Assembly (NCBI RefSeq): GCF_041429785.1
Contig: NZ_CP163423.1
Coordinates: 3,348,001-3,412,000 of the forward strand
DNA from: Fretibacter rubidus
Lineage (GTDB): Bacteria > Pseudomonadota > Alphaproteobacteria > Caulobacterales > Maricaulaceae
Direction of reading: 5' to 3'
DNA: 64,000 nt
The position numbers were made by a program, and so were the translations under genes. Shown piece by piece: positions 16,731-24,932 of the stretch; within the stretch, counting starts at the first letter, position 1, and each line of letters opens with the position of its first letter. The notes beneath the pieces were generated by a model, which was not told the DNA's origin, did not search any database, and worked only from the letters and a program-made list of their open reading frames with translations.

Positions 16731-17221
16731 GTAGTCAGGTGGTATTGCCGCGTAAAATTCGGGCGTTTTTCATGCATTTTACATGGCGTGAAAAACTCAT
16801 GATGCCCGTTATATTTCTTGCCCTAGGCGCGGCACGATTGATGGTCTTGATTGTACCGTTTCGGCGATACGGATTTATCTTTGGGCATAAATTGGGTAGC
16901 CGCGCAGTGCAGCCGTCTATAGACGCCACAGCGCAATTAGCAGACAGAGGACGGGTCATAAGAACCGTTGCTAAAAATACACCGTGGTCATCTAATTGTT
17001 TGGCTCAGGCCATCGTCGCGGCTGTTTATTTACGTATTTTGCGCCTGCCTTTTACAACTTATTTCGGTGTTAAAAAATCGAACAAAGACGCGGTTGATTT
17101 AGACGCACATGCATGGGTTGTGGCGGGTGATATTGGAATAACTGGATTGAAACAGTCTATTGGTATGACCCCCGTCTCGACGTTTATATTTGCGCCGTCC
17201 ATAAAACCAAGTCGCACATAA
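16727..17221 (+). CDS. Lasso-peptide B2 protein: transglutaminase-like leader protease
   Basis: Cleaves the leader from the precursor. The 164-residue protein starts with GTG 16727, preceded by a G-rich stretch and overlapping the B1 stop. A hydrophobic N-terminal region (MMPVIFLALGAARLMVLIVP) is followed by the catalytic cysteine in SSNCLAQAIVAA (Cys91) and the histidine in DAHAWVV (His128), the Cys-His pattern of B2 proteases; Asp135 may complete the triad. Its TAA overlaps the cyclase start by one base. Confidence 0.92.
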   Translation: MSSQVVLPRKIRAFFMHFTWREKLMMPVIFLALGAARLMVLIVPFRRYGFIFGHKLGSRAVQPSIDATAQLADRGRVIRTVAKNTPWSSNCLAQAIVAAVYLRILRLPFTTYFGVKKSNKDAVDLDAHAWVVAGDIGITGLKQSIGMTPVSTFIFAPSIKPSRT

Positions 17222-19086
17222 TGTTTGCTGCTATCATCATGCGCGGCTCGCGTGAAAATCCGAAACAATACGTCACGGGCGAAACGTTCATTGAAAGCTT
17301 AACACCGTTTACCAAAGCCGACGTGAGTGGTATTTGGCAGGACGACCGCGCGATTATCGCCCAAGCCACACATCATAACACGCCCGAATCTATTTATGAG
17401 AACGCGCCAGAGGTTTGCGAAGATACAGGCTGTGTTATTGCAAGCTGGATACGGTTGGATAATCGCGCAAAGCTCTGTGCGGCACTGGGGTTAACGGAAC
17501 GGCCCACGCTGACCGACCCGCATATTGTTCTGGCCGCCTATCGGCAATGGGGGCGTGACTGCACGAATGAATTAGAGGGTGATTTTAGTTTCATCATCTA
17601 TGACCCAAAAACCCATGCGACCTTTTGCGCGCGGGATACAATGGGCGCAAAACCGTTCTTCTATCAGCTAACAGACCGTCATTTAATTGTGGCCACATCG
17701 GTGGCCGCTATTCGCGCTGTTAAAGGATTGACGTTGATCCCCAATGTTGAATGGACGGCGTTATTTCTGGCCAATTTGAATTTTGCCCATAGGCAATCTG
17801 CCTATGAGGGGGTGGAAAAATTACCGCCTTCCCATGATATGTTTGTCGACATCAACACTGCCCAAGGCCCACGCGAATATTTCACATTCGATTTAACAGC
17901 GCCCCATAGTGTGAAACGCGACAACATATGGGTGGACCGCTACCGAGAAGCTTTTGATAAGGCCGTTTATGTGCGGTCTCGCAGTGCTAACCTCATTGGC
18001 GCGGAAAGCTCGGCGGGGCTCGATTCGTCTTCTATCATCGCGACGCTGGTCGATAAATTACCCCATAGCCGCGATGATTTTCATACCTTTGGTCTTTGCG
18101 CGACAGAGGATGAACCAGGGTTGTTATTGTCTACTGCGGCGCATTGCGGCGTCCGGCACACCCATACTCTAATGACGCCGAAAATGTTGCAAATTGATGA
18201 GAGTTTTCATCGTGCCCTAACATCGCTTGGCCATCCGCCAGAGCATTGGCAGATGCTCTACCAGCCTTCGTTTTTTGAACAGAGTCAGAGGTTCGGCATA
18301 AAGACCTTGGTCTCTGGTTACGGCGGCGACGAAGTCGTGACCAACTATGCTAAATATCTTCCTAGAGAATTACTACTACGTAAAGCTTATGTGGCCGCGT
18401 TAAATGAAATGTCGGGCTCGCTGCCCATGCGGCTTGCCCGCTTTGGTAAAGCGGTAACAGCGGGTTCGTCTGATCCTCATATCTCGCTGCGTGCTATTAT
18501 CAAAAATAAATTTGCTCTTAGCTGTATTCACCAAGACGTCCTTGAAAATAGCAAGCTAAGGCAGCGCGTCGAAGACACGTCATTTCCAAGACAGTCTGAG
18601 TGGACATTGAACACGATCGCTGCCAATGCGCCAGGGTTTCGTTTGGCCCGGTCTGGACGGCTTGAAAGTGAGGCAATTTTCGCAGCGAGTTACGGTATGC
18701 AATACCGCTATCCTATGTATGACCGTCGCTTGCTTCAGCAATATTTTGCAACACCGTCCATTGAAAAGCGTCGCCGTCATATGGGGCGATATTTACACCG
18801 CCGTGCATTGCAGGGTCGTGTGCCTGACCGAATTTTGTGGCAACCTACTAAATTTATGGGGGCATATTTGGGCGGGCGAATGAATGCCCAAACGCATGAC
18901 CCCACTGCTTTTTATGAATTGCCCGAATTATTGCGAACAATCATTGATGAAAAGGCCTATAGGCAGCAGCAAACGGCGCAGCGCAATGTGAGCGATAATG
19001 CCGATAAGGATGCCGTTCGTCGCAACATTTTCTTTTTTCAATTAAAACAATTATCTGCTTGGTTAAATGAAGACAACACCAGTTGA
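17221..19086 (+). CDS. Lasso cyclase (asparagine-synthetase-like, C protein)
   Basis: Activates the side-chain carboxylate of an Asp or Glu in the core with ATP and closes the macrolactam on the new N-terminus. The 621-residue protein has an N-terminal glutaminase-like domain that lacks the Cys2 nucleophile (it starts MFAAII), as expected when no ammonia is needed. The ATP-pyrophosphatase domain carries SAGLDSS at 264-270. VSGYGGDEVV and the C-terminal RYPMYDRRLLQQYF fit the family. It overlaps the B2 stop by one base and is followed by the precursor gene. Confidence 0.93.
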   Translation: MFAAIIMRGSRENPKQYVTGETFIESLTPFTKADVSGIWQDDRAIIAQATHHNTPESIYENAPEVCEDTGCVIASWIRLDNRAKLCAALGLTERPTLTDPHIVLAAYRQWGRDCTNELEGDFSFIIYDPKTHATFCARDTMGAKPFFYQLTDRHLIVATSVAAIRAVKGLTLIPNVEWTALFLANLNFAHRQSAYEGVEKLPPSHDMFVDINTAQGPREYFTFDLTAPHSVKRDNIWVDRYREAFDKAVYVRSRSANLIGAESSAGLDSSSIIATLVDKLPHSRDDFHTFGLCATEDEPGLLLSTAAHCGVRHTHTLMTPKMLQIDESFHRALTSLGHPPEHWQMLYQPSFFEQSQRFGIKTLVSGYGGDEVVTNYAKYLPRELLLRKAYVAALNEMSGSLPMRLARFGKAVTAGSSDPHISLRAIIKNKFALSCIHQDVLENSKLRQRVEDTSFPRQSEWTLNTIAANAPGFRLARSGRLESEAIFAASYGMQYRYPMYDRRLLQQYFATPSIEKRRRHMGRYLHRRALQGRVPDRILWQPTKFMGAYLGGRMNAQTHDPTAFYELPELLRTIIDEKAYRQQQTAQRNVSDNADKDAVRRNIFFFQLKQLSAWLNEDNTS

Positions 19087-19089
19087 TAT

Positions 19090-19117
19090 TTGACTTGTAC
19101 AAAATAAGGATTATTGT
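19090..19117 (+). promoter_or_regulatory. Candidate promoter of the lasso precursor gene
   Basis: TTGACT (19090-19095) and TATTGT (19112-19117) are separated by 16 bp, beginning 4 bp after the cyclase stop and ending 38 bp before the precursor ATG. A separate promoter would let the precursor be made in excess over its enzymes, as is common in RiPP clusters. Confidence 0.5.
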
Positions 19118-19155
19118 CAACAAAGTGTAAACTCAAACTTTACGGGGCAAAATTC

Positions 19156-19299
19156 ATGACTAATCACACTTCAAACACGCATACGGGCGAAAAAAAACCA
19201 TTCGTCAAACCAGAGCTTAAAATTTTAGACGTTAAAAATACACAGACGGGACCAAACCCCGACCCTAATGAATTTAATCCTATATTACAGGGGAGCTAA
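19156..19299 (+). CDS. Lasso-peptide precursor, 47 residues
   Basis: The likely start is ATG 19156, with GGGG about 8 bp upstream; an in-frame start at 19114 is poorer. The leader (about 31 residues) contains FVKPELKIL, a variant of the YxxPxL motif recognised by B1/RRE proteins. The predicted core, residues 32-47, is GPNPDPNEFNPILQGS: Gly1 and Glu8 would form an eight-residue ring and the C-terminus is Ser, the site used by HPr-like lasso kinases. The leader ends NTQT, so the usual Thr at -2 is off by one for a Gly1 core. The alternative, a core starting at Thr31 with ring closure to Glu at position 9, would restore Thr at -2. It directly follows the cyclase gene. Confidence 0.85.
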   Translation: MTNHTSNTHTGEKKPFVKPELKILDVKNTQTGPNPDPNEFNPILQGS

Positions 19300-19542
19300 A
19301 CCCTTTTTGATAGTGACGTCGCTTTGAGAGCGTGCATCATATTAAATTCTCCGTATCTTGTTAGATTGCAGACTTCATCTGCATCATATTAATCTGTTTG
19401 GTTAAATTTTAAGATATGCTATCGCGCTCAGATGCGTTAGCCTATGTGCCCTATTTGGTGGTGCTTTACTACGCGGCTATCGAGTAGCGAGGCGACATAG
19501 TTGTGATGTAAGTCATTGATTGGCGGTCTATGGGAGTGGGTT

Positions 19543-20532
19543 TTGCAAAAATTTGTTTTTGATGAAACCACTGCTGAACACACAACTGCGCTTGCAGAAC
19601 TACTTCATCCGCTAGACGCAAAGCATTTTTTTAAAGACTATTGGGACAAGCAATCCATTTTAATTCAGGGTGGAGGGCACGGTCGGTTTCACTCCATTAT
19701 GACTGAGGCTGACTTCGTAGACGCCTTATATAAGGCAAAGCTTAGCAGTCCGAGTTTGCGCTATTTGCAAAAATCTTTGGGTGACCGTCAAGAGAGCTTA
19801 GATTATTTTCTTAGGCAAAAAGCGACTTGGGTTGAGCCGCATTCCACGGCCCAATTGGCCAAGGACTTTCACGGCGGCACGATGGTCTATGTTGCGATTG
19901 AGAATGCTGTTGCTTCGGTTAAGTCGTATTGCCGATCAATTTTTCCAGACTTCAAATCTCAAATATCAATCAATGCCTATTTCAGTGCTGGACGTGATGC
20001 GAGCGCATTTGACGCGCATTTCGACCCGCAAGATGTTTTCATATTACAGCTCGAAGGGCAGAAAGAATGGCAGCTTTGGAACCAGAATAGAGTGACCAAT
20101 CCGATATCAGGCATTCCAAAAAGCAAATCTGTCCCACAAGCGAAATTGCCAGCAGATGAGACGGTTATACTGACACCGGGTGATGTATTATATGTCCCGC
20201 GCGGTATGTGGCATTGGCCGCGGTTGTTAGACGACAATCCGTCACTGCATCTGACTGTAACGTTGATTATGCCAAGGCCTGTCGATGTGCTTGACTGGTT
20301 AAAAGTGGTTATGTCTGAGGATGAAACGTTTCGTGCGTCTCTGCCATTTTCCAGTTATCAGGACGGGGCCGTTGAACGCTCTGCCTCACTCAATCAAGCA
20401 ATAAGGTTTCTGACCGAGACACTGGCCTCCCCGGAAGCAAAATCAATCGCAGCAGCCTATATGCTACAAAAAGGCGTGCGGTCCATAATGCCCACCCTAG
20501 AGCCAACGCCTGAAGATAATGATGAATTATGA
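19543..20532 (+). CDS. JmjC-type cupin oxygenase next to the lasso cluster
   Basis: Predicted Fe(II)/2-oxoglutarate oxygenase of the JmjC/ribosomal-oxygenase (YcfD-like) group, which hydroxylates protein side chains. From TTG 19543, chosen because GGGAG lies just upstream (TTG 19516 is also possible), it has 329 residues. The N-terminal part HFFKDYWDKQSILIQ is typical of the group. Iron ligands are visible as His159 and Asp161 in AHFDPQDVF and His224 in VPRGMWHWP. It follows the precursor after a 243-bp gap in which no gene is seen. It may hydroxylate the lasso peptide or a ribosomal protein; the context favours the former but does not prove it. Confidence 0.8.
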   Translation: MQKFVFDETTAEHTTALAELLHPLDAKHFFKDYWDKQSILIQGGGHGRFHSIMTEADFVDALYKAKLSSPSLRYLQKSLGDRQESLDYFLRQKATWVEPHSTAQLAKDFHGGTMVYVAIENAVASVKSYCRSIFPDFKSQISINAYFSAGRDASAFDAHFDPQDVFILQLEGQKEWQLWNQNRVTNPISGIPKSKSVPQAKLPADETVILTPGDVLYVPRGMWHWPRLLDDNPSLHLTVTLIMPRPVDVLDWLKVVMSEDETFRASLPFSSYQDGAVERSASLNQAIRFLTETLASPEAKSIAAAYMLQKGVRSIMPTLEPTPEDNDEL

Positions 20533-20554
20533 TTTCATTCTTCTGATTTATAAA

Positions 20555-20592
20555 GCGAAAAGACGGGGCGAGACCTAAAGTGGCCTCGTCCC
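20555..20592 (-). terminator. Terminator of the tail-collar gene
   Basis: Arms GGGGCGAG (20565-20572) and CTCGTCCC (20585-20592) form a hairpin with one G-T pair; on the minus strand a TTTT run follows. It lies between the convergent oxygenase and tail-collar genes. Confidence 0.65.
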
Positions 20593-20629
20593 GCATTAGA
20601 CATCAAGTTTTCGTAACCGCAATTATCAA

Positions 20630-21166
20630 TTAAGAGCGGCTTGGAAAAACACCTTGTAATGCAATGATGAAATTCACCACTGAATAAGGCGACTCGTTAG
20701 AAAAGCTTTGTCCGCTGCCAACACTCTGTTGCTTAATCGACTTCGGGTTCATTGCAACCTCGGCCGCCGCCGTATCAGGACCATAAACTTTATCCCCATT
20801 GGTTGAAACAGACAACATGGCATTCGTCGGGTTGGCTGTATTGCCGACATTACCTTCAGCGATTAATTCAACGCTGTGATTATGCGGCGGCAAATTATTC
20901 ACAGCCAACGTCGTCGATTCTTGACCGCCTTTTTGACCAAGAGCTTTAGTGCCAATTCCGGGACCGTTGCCCTCGCCCATCGGAGAGCGTGCTCGCATAT
21001 CTGGCAAGCCAAAGGTTGTGCGGCCATCGCCGCCATAAGTGGTGCCTAGAATTGAAAATAGCGCTGTATTGCTTGAGATGGCAAGTAATTGCCCATCACA
21101 AAATGCCCAGCCGCGCGGGGCAAAATTGCCACCAAACATTACAATTTGACCTAAAAAGGGTTCCAT
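20630..21166 (-). CDS. Tail-collar domain protein (microcystin-dependent-protein-like)
   Basis: A 178-residue protein of the phage tail-collar group that also occurs as stand-alone bacterial proteins. It starts MEPFLGQIVMFGGNFAPRGW, followed by AFCDGQLLAISSNTALFSILGTTYGGDGRTTFGLPDMR-type sequence, here seen as FCDGQLLAISSNTALF and GGDGRTTFGLPDMR, and NLPPHNHSVEL with the collar histidines. The ribosome-binding site AAGGAGA is excellent. No other phage gene is nearby, so it is not part of a prophage. Its place between the lasso oxygenase and the exporter may mean a role in the same system, but that is inference. Confidence 0.85.
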   Translation of the reverse strand: MEPFLGQIVMFGGNFAPRGWAFCDGQLLAISSNTALFSILGTTYGGDGRTTFGLPDMRARSPMGEGNGPGIGTKALGQKGGQESTTLAVNNLPPHNHSVELIAEGNVGNTANPTNAMLSVSTNGDKVYGPDTAAAEVAMNPKSIKQQSVGSGQSFSNESPYSVVNFIIALQGVFPSRS

Positions 21167-21360
21167 ATTTTTCTCCTTGGATAATGAAACAAAAGTTACA
21201 ATTAAATGTCCGCAGAGAAATCAATCGGTCATACAGCCCAGAGAATAATCTCATAATGAGAAAACCTCATAGCCAGAATTAAACACAAGCAAAAATGGAC
21301 TTCGGCCTAAGCCAAAATAATCCCGTCATTGACAATAGAATAATTCATATGTGCGCCCCG

Positions 21361-21382
21361 ATATGACAAACTTTGGTCATAT
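21361..21382. promoter_or_regulatory. Inverted repeat upstream of the tail-collar gene
   Basis: ATATGAC (21361-21367) and GTCATAT (21376-21382) are perfect inverted 7-bp arms 8 bp apart in the 250-bp gap between the exporter and tail-collar genes. It may be an operator or a weak hairpin. Nothing else with coding potential is seen in the gap. Confidence 0.4.
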
Positions 21383-21416
21383 AACATTATCACCTTATGA
21401 CGCTATTTCCAGTTGG

Positions 21417-23162
21417 TCAATGCTTGTTTGGTTGGCCCATGATGTCATGCCACTGACCAGCGGATTTCACCTGCCCCTTTTCAAGCACAATTAATTGATC
21501 GGCATTCTCTAGGGTTGGCAGACGGTGACCAATCACAATTACCGTCAGGTCCCCATGCAGCGTATCAAGCGTGCGGCGAATACGGGCCTCATTCTCCACA
21601 TCAAGCGCGCTGGTGGCCTCGTCTAAAATAAGCAGCAGTGGTTTTTGCAACATAGCCCGGGCCAGCGCGATCCGTTGACGTTCCCCGCCCGATAGGCGCA
21701 TGCCACTATCACCGACAATTGTGTCCAGACCGTCTGGCAGATTAAAGACAAAATCAGCAGAGGCTTTTTGAAGCGCGACGCGTATATCATCATCTGTGGC
21801 CGCGGCGTCAGCCCAGAGCAAATTCTGTCTGATGGTGTCATGAAACATGAAAACATCCTGCGCGACATAAGCTACAGAGCGCCGCCAGGCGAGACGGTTG
21901 TCAGGGGTTAGCAGGACGTCATCAATGTAAAGGTCCCCTGTGTCCGCGCTGAGTAATCCGGTGATGATATCGGCCAAAGTGGATTTTCCGGACCCTGACG
22001 CTCCCATGATGGCCGTTGTCTTTTGAAAGGGAATGGTGATTGTAATATCATTTAACACCGATGCCTTTCGCCCTTCATAGCGGAAGGTGACACCGCGCAG
22101 GCTGATTGCACGGCCAAAGGATAAAGGCGGGCTCTGCGGTTCATCTACGACGGTTTCGCTGCTGCGGGCTGTGGATGCCATAAGTGCATTAAAATTATTA
22201 AAAGCCGCTTGCGAAAAAGAAATTTGATTGATGTGTGTCTGGATATGCCGAAGCTGTGGGGCGAGGCGGGCAAAGATAACAATTAATACGAGTAAAGTCG
22301 CAATCGGAAGGGCAAAAGTCTGCGCGCCTAGATACAAAAACAGGACAACACATGTCGCGACTAAAATTTGAAAGGTAAATCCTGTCGCAGCATTTAGTTT
22401 TACAAAGCCCAATGTGCGGTCACGCAGCGTCGTTCTGATATCCAGCATCAATTGACTATGCCGGTCTTCATTCCCTAAAATTTTTGTCAGTTTTAATCCG
22501 GCTAGTCCCTCTTCAATAACTTGCTGCACATGTTTGTTGGCGTCGCTTGTGATCCGGCCAAGCCTTTGCGCCCGTTCATGTTGGCCGCGCATGGTGAATA
22601 ATAAAACAGCGCCTAGTATAATGGCAATCGCGGTAAGGCCCGGCGACAAGCTAAAGGCGACGAGCGTATAGGCCAGTATTGACAGGGTCGATACAAGAAA
22701 GCGGATGGAGAAAAACAAACCACTCCCGATTTGGTCAATTTCAGTGATTAAAAGATTGGATAGATCTGAGCGCTTGCTATTGGCAATCCATTGCCACTGC
22801 GCCGCGACAACAGCATCAAAACTTTTAGCGCGCAGCGCGTCTAATAATGTCAGGCGGAAATGTTCGGACACTATCGTCTGACTATATTGGATGGCGGCCC
22901 TTACAACGGTGACCGCTAAAAATGCGCCCAATAATCCCGTTAAGGTCAGCGGTAGTCCAAGTGATTTTAAGGCGCTGACCAGATGTGCCACGGGCCCGCT
23001 TAGGGGACTGCCTGTATCTTGCAAAACGCCGAGTAGTGGGACAAGCAAAATCAACCCAACACCTTCGGTCACGCTGGATAAAATCAGGAGTGTAAAAAAC
23101 AACACGGTGCGAGGCGGCGAAAATTGCCACATTATTCGTAAATACGTTAGAATTGCGCCCAT
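21417..23162 (-). CDS. ABC exporter (fused permease-ATPase) of the lasso cluster
   Basis: Probable lasso-peptide exporter (D protein). From ATG 23162, with GGGGA upstream, it has 581 residues; an in-frame ATG at 23204 lacks a ribosome-binding site. The N-terminal half has about six membrane helices and the C-terminal half is an ATPase with Walker A GASGSGKST (387-395), signature LSGGERQR (490-497) and Walker B LLLILDEA (509-516). There is no C39 peptidase domain, as expected because B2 removes the leader. It is transcribed towards the biosynthetic genes. A role in lipid or other peptide export cannot be excluded. Confidence 0.88.
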   Translation of the reverse strand: MGAILTYLRIMWQFSPPRTVLFFTLLILSSVTEGVGLILLVPLLGVLQDTGSPLSGPVAHLVSALKSLGLPLTLTGLLGAFLAVTVVRAAIQYSQTIVSEHFRLTLLDALRAKSFDAVVAAQWQWIANSKRSDLSNLLITEIDQIGSGLFFSIRFLVSTLSILAYTLVAFSLSPGLTAIAIILGAVLLFTMRGQHERAQRLGRITSDANKHVQQVIEEGLAGLKLTKILGNEDRHSQLMLDIRTTLRDRTLGFVKLNAATGFTFQILVATCVVLFLYLGAQTFALPIATLLVLIVIFARLAPQLRHIQTHINQISFSQAAFNNFNALMASTARSSETVVDEPQSPPLSFGRAISLRGVTFRYEGRKASVLNDITITIPFQKTTAIMGASGSGKSTLADIITGLLSADTGDLYIDDVLLTPDNRLAWRRSVAYVAQDVFMFHDTIRQNLLWADAAATDDDIRVALQKASADFVFNLPDGLDTIVGDSGMRLSGGERQRIALARAMLQKPLLLILDEATSALDVENEARIRRTLDTLHGDLTVIVIGHRLPTLENADQLIVLEKGQVKSAGQWHDIMGQPNKH

Positions 23163-23270
23163 TCTATTCCCCGTCTGGATGTCCTTTCTAAGGCTGGGGC
23201 GCATGAAAAGCTAGCTTGGAGTTTTATGGGTATTGATAGATATTAAATCGCGTCACCTATTTTAGGCAGA

Positions 23271-23304
23271 CGGATAATTATCCGAAGCTTTCCTAAAATT
23301 TTAG
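23271..23304. promoter_or_regulatory. Two palindromes between the exporter and the RND operon
   Basis: CGGATAATTATCCG (23271-23284) and CTAAAATTTTAG (23293-23304) are perfect palindromes 8 bp apart in the 230-bp divergent promoter region. They are candidate operators for one or both operons. No regulator gene is adjacent. Confidence 0.5.
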
Positions 23305-23392
23305 ACATAAAACAAACATTTTGTCGCACCTACCCGTATGATAGTCTTGATACGCCACTACCTAAATGGCGTTACAGTTTTATGAGCCCTTC

Positions 23393-24823
23393 ATGACGTC
23401 CAGCCTTGTTTCATATACGGCAATCGCCGCCGCTATTATGCTAAGTTCATGCGCGAGCTTGCCTATTGATGTGCCGCCGCAACCCGCGCCGTCTGTTTTG
23501 GCCTCGAGCGAGAGCCTGCCGCAAGCGCAGTTTTTTAATGCGACCGCAGCGCCGCTTCCACTCCCGAGTGAGTGGTGGACAGAATTTGACGATGCTTTGC
23601 TGTCTGATCTTATCACCCGCGCGCTGGGGGCGAATAAGCAGCTATCGGTGGCCGAGGCAAATATTGATATTGCCCGCGCAGGATTATCACGCGGGTCTTT
23701 GGAGCGCGGTTATAATGTTGGCTCCTCAGCATCAGCAAGTGCCGCGCGCAGTGCCAGCCCCAACGCTTTTAATACAGACCTAAGCCTGACGGGCGGCGGT
23801 GGTATTGGCGCAAGTTGGGAATATGATCTGTTTGGCCGTATTGAGGCGGCGATTAAGGCGTCAGAGCTATCCGTTGAGGCGGCTGAACAAGCCCGCCGTG
23901 ATGTTGCCGTTGTCATCGCGGCTGAAACCGCGCGCGCCTATGTTGATTTACGCGGCGCGCAAACACGGCTCGCCGTGGCGAAAGACAACGCCGATATTCA
24001 GGCTCAGAGCTTAAGCTTGCTTAATGACCTTTTAGAAAATGGCCGCGCGACGGAACTGGACGTCAATCGCGCCGAAGCCCAATACCGCACGACACTCGCG
24101 AATTTACCGCGCTTTGACGCATCGATTGATGCGGCCGTCGCGCGGCTTGCGGTTTTGACAGGCAGCAATGCCTCTGCGCCCGATACCGTTTTGCGCTCGC
24201 TTAAATCCGTGACGGGGCGCGTGCCTGTTCTGCGCGGGACAATGGCGCTCGGCGAGCCGTCTGATTTATTACGTCGCCGCCCCGATATTCGCAGGGCAGA
24301 GGTAGAGATTGCGCGGCGATTAGCTTTATCAGAGGTCGAGCGCGCGCGGCTGTTCCCAGTCATTAGCTTTAATGCCGATGTCCGCACATTGCTTGATAGT
24401 GGTCTTGGCGCCCGAAACGCAACGGGCATAGGCATCGGTTTTGGTATTGGGCCAACACTCAGCTGGGACGGGCCCGACCTGCGCCGTGTGCGGGCTGATA
24501 TTGATATTGCCGACGCGCAGACCAATTTAGCCTATGCAGTTTATGAGCAAACCGTTTTGCAGGCTCTATCTGATGTTGAAACTGCTTTGGCGGCTTATAA
24601 AAATGAATTACGCCGTCGCAGTGATCTTGTGCGCGCCGTGGAGGCGGCACGGTCTGCGTTGGGCTTGGCGAAACTTCGTTTTGAAGAGGGCTTGGACGAC
24701 TTTTTAGACGTGCTAGACGCGCAACGCACGGTCCTAGAGTCAGAGGACAGACTCGCCGAGAGCGACCTACAAACAACTTTATTGGCGATTGAAACGTATC
24801 GTCAATTAGGGGGCACGTTGTAA
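23393..24823 (+). CDS. NodT-type outer-membrane efflux lipoprotein
   Basis: TolC/OprM-like channel that carries efflux substrates across the outer membrane for the RND pump downstream. The start ATG 23393 gives a lipoprotein signal with lipobox LSSC (AAAIMLSSCASLP); an in-frame ATG at 23366 adds nine residues. The 476-residue protein has two OEP halves, each with long helices (for example LLSDLITRALGANKQLSVAE and VEAARSALGLAKLRFEEG). GASWEYDLFGRIEAA and DLLRRRPDIRRAE are NodT-family marks. It is the first gene of an RND operon. Confidence 0.92.
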   Translation: MTSSLVSYTAIAAAIMLSSCASLPIDVPPQPAPSVLASSESLPQAQFFNATAAPLPLPSEWWTEFDDALLSDLITRALGANKQLSVAEANIDIARAGLSRGSLERGYNVGSSASASAARSASPNAFNTDLSLTGGGGIGASWEYDLFGRIEAAIKASELSVEAAEQARRDVAVVIAAETARAYVDLRGAQTRLAVAKDNADIQAQSLSLLNDLLENGRATELDVNRAEAQYRTTLANLPRFDASIDAAVARLAVLTGSNASAPDTVLRSLKSVTGRVPVLRGTMALGEPSDLLRRRPDIRRAEVEIARRLALSEVERARLFPVISFNADVRTLLDSGLGARNATGIGIGFGIGPTLSWDGPDLRRVRADIDIADAQTNLAYAVYEQTVLQALSDVETALAAYKNELRRRSDLVRAVEAARSALGLAKLRFEEGLDDFLDVLDAQRTVLESEDRLAESDLQTTLLAIETYRQLGGTL

Positions 24824-24835
24824 ATTACGACATAT

Positions 24836-24865
24836 AGTGATGCAGGACACAGTGATGCAGGACAA
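24836..24865. repeat. 15-bp direct repeat between NodT and adaptor genes
   Basis: AGTGATGCAGGACA occurs twice in tandem (24836-24850 and 24851-24865) just after the NodT gene. It is the same kind of short array found after several other genes in this window. Confidence 0.75.
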
Positions 24866-24932
24866 TGCGCAATAAGGTCGGCTCACTTATAATAACACAT
24901 AATACAGACTTAATTTTAACGAATGAAACGCC

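Noticed and set aside
19300-19542. Second lasso precursor or small RNA after the first precursor
   Set aside because: No short frame with a leader motif, and only a six-base-pair stem near 19366 without a T-run.
20630-21166. Prophage tail gene
   Set aside because: No other structural, replication or lysis gene is nearby; stand-alone tail-collar proteins are common in bacteria.
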